Positions 1-6,639 of a stretch of 41,647 bases of DNA are shown piece by piece. The position numbers were made by a program, and so were the translations under genes. Every line of letters begins with the position of its first letter. Positions within the stretch are counted from its first letter, which is position 1. This DNA comes from an uncultured Pseudoflavonifractor sp. (lineage in GTDB: Bacteria; Bacillota; Clostridia; Oscillospirales; Oscillospiraceae), in NCBI GenBank assembly GCA_947577065.1, contig CANPTT010000020.1, positions 1-41,647 of the forward strand, written 5' to 3'. The notes below the pieces were generated by a model. That model worked only from the letters and a program-made list of their open reading frames with translations, was not told the origin of the DNA and ran no database searches.

Positions 1-55
1 TAAGGGAGTAGGCGGGTAAAACCGTGCGAGGGTTCAAATCCCTCCTTCTGCGCCA
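1..55 (+). tRNA. tRNA-Ser(GCU), 3' part only
   Basis: The window opens inside a tRNA. Base 1 is the third anticodon base, followed by two As and the anticodon 3' strand GGGAG (4-8). A long variable arm follows (about 9-27), then a T arm with stem GAGGG/CCCTC (28-32 and 40-44) around TTCAAAT. Then come the acceptor strand (45-51), discriminator G (52) and encoded CCA (53-55). The long variable arm plus discriminator G indicates serine, and GCU is the only serine anticodon ending in U. The 5' half lies outside the window. Confidence 0.88.
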
Positions 56-61
56 GAATGA

Positions 62-106
62 ACGAGCCCCGCTTTTCGAACCTTTTTCTCGAAAAGCGGG
101 GCTCGT
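62..106 (+). terminator. Intrinsic terminator after tRNA-Ser
   Basis: A perfect 18-bp inverted repeat (62-79 with 89-106) has a 9-base loop containing five Ts. It starts seven bases after the tRNA CCA. The downstream side is AT-rich rather than a pure T run. It ends the tRNA transcript. Nothing else recognisable lies between it and the regulator stop codon at 233. Confidence 0.8.
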
Positions 107-232
107 CATATTTATATTTGAGATGTATTGCGGCGCAAAACTTTTCTTTTTTGTCCAGGTCCCTGATCCTCCAATACTGCGGTTAAAAACCGATGGCGGT
201 GTTCAGATTCTTTCCCTAACATGTAGCCGGGA

Positions 233-1066
233 TCATCCGTCCAACCGTACAGAGATCATAGACACCGCGTTTTTTTCTACCGAGTTCAGGATAAAACCGG
301 CCAGGTCGCAGGCATAGAAATCGCCGGTGACCTCCAGTTCTTGCTCCTGGATGTAGCGCCAGAGAGTGGCGTAACCCGTGGAAATGTCCCAGCGTCCCCG
401 GCAACAGAGATATAAATACCGCCCGGCGGGCTTCTCTTTGTAATAAGGGAAGTCCGTTTTTCCTTTGATATGGGTATAGAGATGACTGATCTCTCCGGGA
501 GTATCCCGGTTCACCGGCGGGTGGATAGCTCCCAGCAGGTAATCTGTCTGTATCCCATAATGGTCGCACAGCTTCCGGCACCGCTCCAACACGACGATCA
601 GCATTTCGTCCTCGCTGGCGGTTGGGACCATCAGCCCCTCCAGCTCCTCCGCGGGCAGAGCCAGCAGATGCTCCTGCTCAAACCATGCTGTCTGCGGGAT
701 CATATCCGGCCCAGACCCTAGCTCTAGATTGCGTAAGGCGCTGGACAGTACAAAGTCCATGTGCTCTAGTTTTTTTCGTTTTGCCTCCAGCCTGAAACGC
801 TGTTCCCGCAGCAGGGTCGCCGTCTCATTGGAGTTCTGCCGCTCCAGACAGCGATGGATCTCCTCCAGGGAAGTTCCGGCCTGCCGAAAAATTGAGATAG
901 CATAAAAGTCGTAGAACTGCTCCACATCATAATAAAAATAGCTGTTGTCTCCTTGGTGGGCCGGCAAAAGCAGACCCACGTCCTTGTAGTGCCGCAAGGT
1001 TTCTTTGGTGGTGCCGCACAAGGCAGCAAAGGTCCCGGAGGTCAGCCAGCTTTTATCCCGCTCCAT
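233..1066 (-). CDS. MerR-family regulator with GyrI-like effector domain
   Basis: A 277-residue transcription activator of the BmrR type. The N-terminal winged helix carries a typical MerR stretch (SGTFAALCGTTKETLRHYKD, about residues 10-29) and the YFYYDVEQFYDFYAI wing. A dimerisation coiled coil follows (about 85-115). The C-terminal half resembles a GyrI/BmrR ligand pocket with a PYYKEKPAGRYLYL segment. The ATG at 1066 was chosen because GGAGG lies just upstream; an in-frame TTG at 1156 has no ribosome binding site. It is divergent from an amide hydrolase and a MATE exporter and probably controls both. In the family, effector binding twists the promoter DNA to activate it; the ligand here is unknown. 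Confidence 0.87.
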   Translation of the reverse strand: MERDKSWLTSGTFAALCGTTKETLRHYKDVGLLLPAHQGDNSYFYYDVEQFYDFYAISIFRQAGTSLEEIHRCLERQNSNETATLLREQRFRLEAKRKKLEHMDFVLSSALRNLELGSGPDMIPQTAWFEQEHLLALPAEELEGLMVPTASEDEMLIVVLERCRKLCDHYGIQTDYLLGAIHPPVNRDTPGEISHLYTHIKGKTDFPYYKEKPAGRYLYLCCRGRWDISTGYATLWRYIQEQELEVTGDFYACDLAGFILNSVEKNAVSMISVRLDG

Positions 1067-1095
1067 AAACGTTCCTCCAAAATTGAAAATTTCTC

Positions 1096-1126
1096 TTGAC
1101 TGCGTGGCAACAACACGGTTTATGAT
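1096..1126 (+). promoter_or_regulatory. MerR-type promoter with 19-bp spacer
   Basis: A -35 TTGACT (1096-1101) and -10 TATGAT (1121-1126) are separated by 19 bases, not 17. A 19-20 bp spacer is the known hallmark of MerR-activated promoters. The spacer contains the short dyad CGTG/CACG around its centre. It points at the hydrolase-MATE operon and lies beside the divergent MerR gene. Confidence 0.7.
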
Positions 1127-1189
1127 ACACCATGATAAGGATGCTTGCAACTCCAAATCAAAAAATGATCAAAAATGGAGGCAGATCAA

Positions 1190-2191
1190 ATGGATTTTGG
1201 ATGCAGTAGTTTTTCATGGGAAACAAAAGACGGCAATCACCTTTTGGGGCGGACCTATGATCAGTTTGGCGACTTGACTGCCAACCAGGTAATTAGCGTT
1301 CCCCGGGGAATGCCCTGTTCGCCGGGGCTCCACCCGGAGGACGGCTGCGAGGCAGGACGGCACAGCTATACCGGCATGGCAGTATTGGGCTTCGGGGAGC
1401 CGATTTTAGTGGACGGAGTAAATGCGTCCGGCCTGATGGGGGCGCTTCTCCATTACCCGGAGTATGCTCATTACTCATCTGCCCCAACCCCAGGAACAGT
1501 AGCGGTTCACCCTGGTCGGCTGCTGGCGTGGCTGCTCAGTCAGTGCTCCAGCGTGACAGAATGCGTCCGGACCATGGAGCAGGTAACCCTGGTGGATGAG
1601 CTTATCCAGGGCAAGCCCCTGCCTGCCCACTATATTTTCAGTGACAAGGGGGGCGAAACCGTGATCATTGAACCGGACGAGGGCGGTCTGTCTATCCATC
1701 GGAGCACCATCGGCGTGCTGACCAACAGTCCCAACTACCAGTGGAACCGGACCAACCTGCGTAATTTCGTAGGGGTCACCAATCTGCCGCAAGAGTCCCG
1801 CAGCGTGGCAGGCTATAAGCTGCGGGAGTTCGGGGAACGACTGGGAGGAGGATCTGGCCTGCCGGGGGATTATTCATCTCCCTCTCGTTTTGTGCGACTG
1901 GCCTTTATGAAGGAGTTTGCCGTCCGGGGGAAGGATGAGCTGGATGGAGTATCCCGGATGTTTCGGGCCTTTGCTCCGGTGGATATCCCTGAGGGGTTGG
2001 CAAAAGCGGACCCCAACTACGAAGTGTATGAGCAGACCCTTTGTACCAGCGTCATGTGCGCTGAGAGCGGCGTCTACTACTTCGCCCCCCCCCAGAACCG
2101 GCGCGTTTCCGCCGTTCGGCTTCCAATACAGGGGCGGGAGACCCAATATTTTGATCTTGGGAACAGCCAGGATATCGACTGGAGGAATTGA
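1190..2191 (+). CDS. Linear amide C-N hydrolase (penicillin V acylase / bile salt hydrolase family)
   Basis: A 333-residue N-terminal-nucleophile hydrolase of the choloylglycine hydrolase superfamily. The start is ATG 1190, eight bases after GGAGG; an in-frame ATG at 1175 lacks a ribosome site. The protein begins MDFGCSSFS, so the nucleophile would be Cys5, exposed after removal of a four-residue propeptide as in Bacillus penicillin V acylase. Arg21 and Asp24 (GRTYD), the TNSPNYQWN asparagine and the SPSRFVR arginine match the family's active-site set. It cleaves an amide bond; bile salt, penicillin V, N-acyl amino acid or acyl-homoserine lactone substrates cannot be told apart here. It is cytoplasmic (no signal peptide) and six bases before a MATE exporter gene. 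Confidence 0.87.
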   Translation: MDFGCSSFSWETKDGNHLLGRTYDQFGDLTANQVISVPRGMPCSPGLHPEDGCEAGRHSYTGMAVLGFGEPILVDGVNASGLMGALLHYPEYAHYSSAPTPGTVAVHPGRLLAWLLSQCSSVTECVRTMEQVTLVDELIQGKPLPAHYIFSDKGGETVIIEPDEGGLSIHRSTIGVLTNSPNYQWNRTNLRNFVGVTNLPQESRSVAGYKLREFGERLGGGSGLPGDYSSPSRFVRLAFMKEFAVRGKDELDGVSRMFRAFAPVDIPEGLAKADPNYEVYEQTLCTSVMCAESGVYYFAPPQNRRVSAVRLPIQGRETQYFDLGNSQDIDWRN

Positions 2192-2197
2192 GACATT

Positions 2198-3532
2198 ATG
2201 GAGAAACTGGACTCTTACCATCTGCCCGTTACGGGCAGGAACATCCTGGGCTTTGCTCTCCCCACTATCGTCATGACGGTGTTCAACACCTTTTACACTA
2301 TGGTGGATGGGTTGTTCGTCTCCAACCTGATCGGTATGGAGGCCCTCTCCGCCATCAATCTCACCGCCCCGGCCATTGCCCTGATCACAGCCATATCGGG
2401 GATGTTGGCCACCGGCGGCAGCGCTGTGGTGATGAAGAAGATGGGGGAGCACAAAGAACAGGAGGCCCGGCAGGATTTTACCCTGTTGATCCTTACCAAT
2501 GCCGTTGTGGGCGCGGTAATGATGCTGTTGGGCTATACCCTGATGGACACCTTGCTGGGGACCATGGGGCTATCCCCCGCGGTATTCGGTTACTGTCACA
2601 CCTACCTGAGTAACTATCTTTTGTTTACCATCCCCATTCTGCTCATGTATAACTTTTCTCTGTATCTGATTGCCGCCGACCGGTCAAAGCTGTCCCTGAT
2701 CTGTACCGTGGCAGGAGGTGTGACCAACATCGTTCTGGATTATGTGCTGATCGCTCTGTGCAATTTGGGTATCCAGGGCGCGGCCATCGCCACCGGCCTG
2801 GGCTATTCCATCACAGCCGTTGTAGGCTTCCTGGTGTTTCGCAAAAAGGAAAATTTGCTCCACTTCCAGAAGCCGGTCTTTCGGGGCAGTGTGCTGTTCC
2901 ACGCCTCCACAAACGGGATGTCGGAGCTGGCCACCTCTTTGGTCTCCGGCATTACCACTCTACTGTTCAATCTGGCCATGCTGAAGTATGTAGGTGAGGG
3001 CGGTGTGGCAGCTATCACCATCATTATGTATGTGCTGATGTTTGTCGGCGCCCTGTTCATTGGCTACTCCTATGGTGTGGCGCCTATGATCAGCTATTAC
3101 CATGGGGAGCAGAACCACGAAAAGCTAAAAAAGCTGGTATCGTTCAGCATCCGATTCATTATCGGAACCTCTGTCCTTTGCGCCGTGGTCTCTATTCTGG
3201 CAACATCCCCTCTGGTGGGTATCTTTACCCGCCCGGACAGCCCGGTCTACGCTTTGGCGGTGACGGGCAATCGGTTGTGCTCCATTGCATTGCTGTTTGT
3301 AGGGCTGAACGTCTTTGCCAGCGGGATGTTTACCGCTTTGTCCAATGGGGTGGTATCCGCGGCGCTGGCCTTTTCCCGCTCCTTTCTGTTTACTGTTGCC
3401 AGTATTCAGGCCATGCCCCTCCTGCTGGGTGGCGTCACCGGTATATGGCTGGCGACCCCGGTGGCAGAGCTGCTGGGAGCGGTAATGGCGGCAGTGCTTT
3501 TGCTAAAGTACCGGAAACGGTATGGATATTGA
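2198..3532 (+). CDS. MATE-family multidrug efflux transporter
   Basis: A 444-residue membrane protein with about 12 hydrophobic segments in two similar halves, the layout of MATE cation-coupled drug exporters. The N-terminal region (NILGFALPTIVMTVFNTFY then MVDGLFVSNLIG) and the GGVTNIVLDYVLI segment near residue 180 are typical of the MepA/DinF-like group. It starts six bases after the amide hydrolase stop codon and ends before a terminator, so the two form one operon under the MerR-type promoter. Export of the MerR effector or of a hydrolysis product is the simplest reading, but the substrate is not visible. Confidence 0.88.
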   Translation: MEKLDSYHLPVTGRNILGFALPTIVMTVFNTFYTMVDGLFVSNLIGMEALSAINLTAPAIALITAISGMLATGGSAVVMKKMGEHKEQEARQDFTLLILTNAVVGAVMMLLGYTLMDTLLGTMGLSPAVFGYCHTYLSNYLLFTIPILLMYNFSLYLIAADRSKLSLICTVAGGVTNIVLDYVLIALCNLGIQGAAIATGLGYSITAVVGFLVFRKKENLLHFQKPVFRGSVLFHASTNGMSELATSLVSGITTLLFNLAMLKYVGEGGVAAITIIMYVLMFVGALFIGYSYGVAPMISYYHGEQNHEKLKKLVSFSIRFIIGTSVLCAVVSILATSPLVGIFTRPDSPVYALAVTGNRLCSIALLFVGLNVFASGMFTALSNGVVSAALAFSRSFLFTVASIQAMPLLLGGVTGIWLATPVAELLGAVMAAVLLLKYRKRYGY

Positions 3533-3606
3533 GACGGCGGGAACCAGAAACATGTACCCAAAAGAGAATGAGGATAACAGCGGCGTCTATTTTGGCAGGA
3601 TGCTGC

Positions 3607-3651
3607 AGAAAACCTCAAGGAGACGAGTGCTCCTTGAGGTTTTCTCTTTTT
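3607..3651 (+). terminator. Intrinsic terminator of hydrolase-MATE operon
   Basis: A 16-bp perfect stem (3607-3622 with 3630-3645) has a 7-base loop and is followed by CTTTTT. It separates the MATE gene from the efp promoter. Confidence 0.88.
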
Positions 3652-3675
3652 CGGTTGAAAATGGTAGAAAAACCC

Positions 3676-3704
3676 TTGCAAAAGTGAAGAGGATAGGGTA
3701 AAAT
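3676..3704 (+). promoter_or_regulatory. efp promoter
   Basis: TTGCAA and TAAAAT are separated by 17 bases. They lie about 45 bases upstream of the efp start and just after the preceding terminator, so efp has its own sigma-A promoter. Confidence 0.7.
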
Positions 3705-3749
3705 ATCTTAGCTATATTTTTGCATTAATATTTTGGGAGGATGAAACCA

Positions 3750-4319
3750 ATGGCTACGATTACAGCAGGCGAGTTCCGCAATGGAGTGACCTTTGAGATG
3801 GACGGAAAGGTCATGCAGGTCGTCGAGTTCCAGCACGTGAAGCCCGGCAAGGGAGCCGCCTTTGTGCGGACGAAGATGAGGGATGTTTTGGGAGGTGGCG
3901 TCACCGAGACCTCCTTCAACCCCACTGCCAAGTTTGAGAGCGCCTACATTGAGCGGAAGGACGCTGAATACAGCTACAACGATGGCGACCTCTATTATTT
4001 TATGGATCAGGAGAGCTACGAGATGGTTCCTGTATCCAAGGGAGACTTGCCTGACGGCTTTGCCTTTGTGAAGGAGAACACTGTGTGTAAGTTGATGATC
4101 TACAAGGAGAAGGTGGTGGGTGTTGAGGCTCCCAACTTCGTGGAGTTGGAGGTCACCGAGACCGATCCCGGCTTCAAGGGAGACACCGCCACCAATGTGA
4201 CTAAGCCTGCCACAGTGGAGACCGGTGCTGAGATCAAGGTTCCTCTGTTTATTAACCCCGGTGACAAGATCAAGATCGATACCCGTACAGGGGAGTATCT
4301 GGAGCGTTGCAAGGGCTAA
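3750..4319 (+). CDS. efp: Translation elongation factor P
   Basis: A 189-residue EF-P, the tRNA-shaped factor that relieves ribosome stalling on proline runs. The N-terminal KOW-like domain opens [12 protein letters not shown]. The tip of the first domain reads [12 protein letters not shown] with Lys34 at the modification position. The OB domains follow, ending in [21 protein letters not shown], the usual C-terminus. The ATG at 3750 was chosen because GGGAGG sits at optimal distance; the ATG at 3741 touches the ribosome site. No Lys-modifying enzyme is present in the window. Length is normal for the family. Confidence 0.97.
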   Translation: MATITAGEFRNGVTFEMDGKVMQVVEFQHVKPGKGAAFVRTKMRDVLGGGVTETSFNPTAKFESAYIERKDAEYSYNDGDLYYFMDQESYEMVPVSKGDLPDGFAFVKENTVCKLMIYKEKVVGVEAPNFVELEVTETDPGFKGDTATNVTKPATVETGAEIKVPLFINPGDKIKIDTRTGEYLERCKG

Positions 4320-4361
4320 GAGTACAGAAACGTGACCATATCGCGCCGAAAGGAGTATACC

Positions 4362-4811
4362 ATGACGATTTCTGAAAAGGTAGCTTATCTGAAGGGGCTG
4401 GCAGAGGGTTTGGAGTTGGATACCGCCAAATCCAAGGAAGCGAAGCTGATTTCTGTGATGATCGGCATTCTGGAGGAAGTGGGGCTCTCCATTGAGGATC
4501 TGGAGGAGAACACTACTGCCCTGGGCGAGGAGATCGACGCCATCTCTGATGACCTTTCCGATGTGGAGGAAGTGGTTTTCGGTGAGGACGAGGACGATAC
4601 CGATGAGGATTTTTTTGAGGTGGAGTGTCCCAGTTGCGGCGCTGACATTGAGATAGACGAAGATGTATTGGCCGCTGGCGTGGTAGAGTGTCCCGGCTGT
4701 GGCGAGAAGTTTGCCATTGATCTGACGGACGAGGAGGAGCATTGCTGTGGTCGCGGTCGTGGCCATTGCTGCGATAAGGAGTCCGCCCAGGAAGACGGTA
4801 AGGAAGAATAA
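4362..4811 (+). CDS. CD1247-type zinc-ribbon protein
   Basis: A 149-residue acidic protein of a clostridial family (CD1247 N-terminal domain). The helical N-terminus (MTISEKVAYLKGLAEGLELD) is followed by a very acidic linker (about residues 45-85). A zinc ribbon with CPSC (89, 92) and CPGC (110, 113) comes next, and the tail holds paired cysteines (HCC...HCC near 127-137). The ATG at 4362 follows AAAGGAG. It lies 42 bases after efp with no terminator between, so it is probably co-transcribed. Its function is unknown; a nucleic-acid or metal-binding role is a guess from the ribbon. Confidence 0.75.
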   Translation: MTISEKVAYLKGLAEGLELDTAKSKEAKLISVMIGILEEVGLSIEDLEENTTALGEEIDAISDDLSDVEEVVFGEDEDDTDEDFFEVECPSCGADIEIDEDVLAAGVVECPGCGEKFAIDLTDEEEHCCGRGRGHCCDKESAQEDGKEE

Positions 4812-4829
4812 GCACATTAAAAGGGGATG

Positions 4830-4864
4830 AAAAGGAGGCCACGCCTTGCGCGGCCTCCTTTTTT
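4830..4864 (+). terminator. Intrinsic terminator of efp operon
   Basis: GGAGGCC and GGCCTCC arms, with an inner CGC/GCG pairing, are followed by six Ts. The next gene starts only about 20 bases later, which leaves no room for a separate full promoter after the terminator. Confidence 0.88.
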
Positions 4865-4885
4865 AGCGGAGAGGGGGCAAATTGA

Positions 4886-5608
4886 ATGACTGGCATGGAA
4901 ACCTTGCGGAGATGGTTGGATGAGAGTGAGCGGGCTGTCTTTTTTGGCGGGGCGGGAGTATCTACTGAGAGTGGGATCCCTGATTTCCGCAGCGCGGACG
5001 GCTTATATAACCAAAAGTATGACTATCCTCCGGAAACGATCATCAGCCATAGCTTTTTCCTTCAAGATCCAGAGGAATTTTACCGCTTTTATAAAGAAAA
5101 GATGTTGTATCTGGACGCTGGGCCCAATGCCGCCCATCGAAAATTGGCAGAGTTGGAAGAAATGGGGCGGCTGGCGGCGGTGGTGACTCAAAATATAGAC
5201 GGTCTTCATCAGGCGGCGGGCAGCAAAAAGGTCTATGAGCTTCATGGCAGTGTGCACCGGAATTACTGTATGAAATGTCGAAAGTTTTTTACCGCAAATT
5301 ACATTAAGAAAGTGGAGGGAGTCCCGCGGTGTGATGTATGCGGTGGTGTGGTAAAGCCGGATGTAGTGCTCTATGAAGAGGCTTTGGACAGTTCCACGGT
5401 GGAGGGAGCGGTAGAGGTCATCGCGAATGCCGATCTGCTTCTGGTAGGTGGGACCTCTCTGGCGGTATACCCAGCCGCCGGGCTTATCAATTATTATGCG
5501 CGGGATCGGTTGGTCCTGATCAATAAAACACCAACGCCCTATGATGGTCGGGCGAACTTGATCCTTGAAGGAAAGATCGGAGAATTGTTGGAGAACATCA
5601 GATTGTAA
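4886..5608 (+). CDS. cobB: NAD-dependent protein deacylase (sirtuin)
   Basis: A 240-residue Sir2-family enzyme that removes acyl groups from lysines using NAD. The NAD motif GAGVSTESGIPDFRS spans residues 22-36, QNID is at 102-105 and the catalytic His is His120 (HGS). The zinc ribbon cysteines are 128, 131, 149 and 152. A GTSL segment and a late NADLLLVG strand complete the Rossmann fold. The start at 4886 has GAGAGGGGG nine bases upstream. It starts about 20 bases after a terminator, so expression may need read-through or a promoter inside the preceding region. The symbol is a family name only. Confidence 0.93.
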   Translation: MTGMETLRRWLDESERAVFFGGAGVSTESGIPDFRSADGLYNQKYDYPPETIISHSFFLQDPEEFYRFYKEKMLYLDAGPNAAHRKLAELEEMGRLAAVVTQNIDGLHQAAGSKKVYELHGSVHRNYCMKCRKFFTANYIKKVEGVPRCDVCGGVVKPDVVLYEEALDSSTVEGAVEVIANADLLLVGGTSLAVYPAAGLINYYARDRLVLINKTPTPYDGRANLILEGKIGELLENIRL

Positions 5609-5613
5609 AAGCG

Positions 5614-5644
5614 GTGGGAGACGGAGTTCAGCTCCGTCTCCCAC
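5614..5644. terminator. Bidirectional hairpin between convergent genes
   Basis: A 13-bp perfect stem (5614-5626 with 5632-5644) has a five-base loop between the convergent sirtuin and thioesterase genes. On the minus strand it is followed by CGCTTTTAC, so it is the more convincing terminator for the thioesterase. On the plus strand it lacks a T run. Confidence 0.65.
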
Positions 5645-5658
5645 TGTGAAGAACTGTG

Positions 5659-6054
5659 TCACTCAATACAGAAGAAGGTATAATTGCCGCTGGCAAGCAG
5701 TTCGCCCCGGCCATTGGTCAGGTCGACCTCTACATAGCAGGTGGTTCGGCCCCGTCGACGGACTTTGGCCTCGGCGAGAATGGTATCGCCCTCCACACCG
5801 CTGTGGAGGAAATTGAAGGAGCTGGATAGAGTGACGTATTTTTTACCATTGGTGCGGGCGGCGGCTCCGCAGGCACAATCGGCCATGGTGTAAAGGGCAC
5901 CGCCATGAACAAAGCCGTAAGGATTTAGACTGTCCGGTCCGGCGTCCAGAGCAGTGACGACCCGGTCCTGCTCTACCTCTTCCAGACGGATATGATTCTT
6001 TTTCATGAAGGTGTGATTTGCGCAGTAGGCCGCCATATCATCCGCAATTCCCAT
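5659..6054 (-). CDS. PaaI-type hotdog-fold thioesterase
   Basis: A 131-residue acyl-CoA thioesterase-like protein. The hotdog signature NPYGFVHGGALYTMADCACG lies near residue 50 and carries the conserved His-Gly-Gly before the central helix. Strands with VTLSSSFNFLHSG and TTCYVEVDLTNGRG follow. The ATG at 6054 was preferred: the in-frame GTG at 6066 overlaps the AAGGAG ribosome site. It has its own promoter, divergent from that of tRNA-Ser, and converges on the sirtuin. The acyl-CoA substrate is unknown. Confidence 0.87.
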   Translation of the reverse strand: MGIADDMAAYCANHTFMKKNHIRLEEVEQDRVVTALDAGPDSLNPYGFVHGGALYTMADCACGAAARTNGKKYVTLSSSFNFLHSGVEGDTILAEAKVRRRGRTTCYVEVDLTNGRGELLASGNYTFFCIE

Positions 6055-6086
6055 AATTCTCCGCACTCCTTTTTGGTGATGGTCTT

Positions 6087-6115
6087 ATTATATCTGGAAT
6101 TTCTGGGAGACACAA
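6087..6115 (-). promoter_or_regulatory. Promoter of thioesterase gene
   Basis: On the minus strand TTGTGT (6115-6110) and TATAAT (6092-6087) are separated by 17 bases, about 35 bases upstream of the thioesterase start. It is back to back with the tRNA promoter, their -35 boxes only two bases apart. Confidence 0.68.
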
Positions 6116-6117
6116 TA

Positions 6118-6146
6118 TTGACAAGCGAAAAAAAATAAGGTATCCT
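6118..6146 (+). promoter_or_regulatory. Promoter of tRNA-Ser(CGA)
   Basis: TTGACA (6118-6123) and TATCCT (6141-6146) are separated by 17 bases. The expected start near 6153 lies about 17 bases before the mature tRNA. Confidence 0.75.
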
Positions 6147-6169
6147 ACTGAAAGTGTCTCCAACAGCAT

Positions 6170-6258
6170 GGAGCGGTATCGAAGTGGTTATAACGGCCCT
6201 GACTCGAAATCAGGTAGCCCGCAAGGGCTCGTGGGTTCGAATCCCACCCGCTCCGCCA
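6170..6258 (+). tRNA. tRNA-Ser(CGA)
   Basis: An 89-base class II tRNA. The acceptor is GGAGCGG/CCGCTCC with discriminator G and encoded CCA. The anticodon stem CCTGA/TCAGG holds the loop CTCGAAA, giving anticodon CGA (reads UCG). The long variable arm AGCCCGCAAGGGCTC and the T arm GTGGG/CCCAC around TTCGAAT fit serine tRNA. It is a single-gene transcript with its own promoter and terminator. Confidence 0.97.
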
Positions 6259-6299
6259 AAAGAGGAAGCAGTCATACAGACTGCTTCCTCTTTGCTTTT
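6259..6299 (+). terminator. Terminator of tRNA-Ser(CGA)
   Basis: A 15-bp perfect stem (6259-6273 with 6279-6293) begins directly after the CCA end and is followed by GCTTTT. Confidence 0.9.
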
Positions 6300-6406
6300 A
6301 GGAAGAATCCTTATTTATCGCTGCCTTTGCCAAGCGAAGGTAGCGTAGATACTATTACATCACATCCGGCGTCAAGGGCCAACAAGGATTTAGTGCCTTA
6401 TGAAGA

Positions 6407-6435
6407 TAATAAAAAGGGACGGCCCATGCCGTCCC
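6407..6435 (-). terminator. Minus-strand intrinsic terminator
   Basis: An 8-bp stem GGGACGGC/GCCGTCCC (6416-6423 with 6428-6435) has a 4-base loop. On the minus strand it is followed by TTTTTATTATC. It probably ends the amidase/LysM-GH18 transcript about 200 bases after the stop codon at 6640. Confidence 0.7.
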
Positions 6436-6475
6436 CTAGAAACGCGCCGATTGGCACGATGGATTGTGGTCTGTA

Positions 6476-6507
6476 CCCCCGTGGGCAGCCTTTGCCGCCC
6501 ACGGGGG
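6476..6507. repeat. GC-rich inverted repeat, 11-bp arms
   Basis: Perfect arms CCCCCGTGGGC (6476-6486) and GCCCACGGGGG (6497-6507) flank a 10-base loop. There is no T run on either side, so it is not a plain terminator. It lies in the 3' region of the minus-strand spore hydrolase transcript and may stabilise the RNA end. Confidence 0.6.
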
Positions 6508-6639
6508 ACAGTGGTAGAGAGAAAGGAAAAGAGAGGAGGTTTTGTGTCCGTTCATCCTGACAATGACAGGATATCATACCGAGAAAAAAAGTGATGGACA
6601 GTTTGGGAACTTCCCGTGAACAATTTGTGAACGATCCGG

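Larger units (their letters stand above)
6300..6639. other. Non-coding stretch with two strong hairpins
   Basis: No convincing gene is visible in these 340 bases. Short open frames lack ribosome sites and family resemblance. It holds a minus-strand terminator (6407-6435), a GC-rich hairpin (6476-6507) and a direct repeat GTGAAC near 6617-6631. The spore hydrolase gene ends at 6640 on the minus strand, so much of this may be its 3' untranslated region. Confidence 0.6.

Noticed and set aside
3708-4817. Minus-strand open frame spanning efp and the zinc-ribbon gene
   Set aside because: It crosses two real genes, lacks a start signal and resembles no family.
6617-6633. GTGAAC direct repeat as a CRISPR-like or attachment site
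   Set aside because: Only two six-base copies exist with a five-base gap, and no mobile gene is near.
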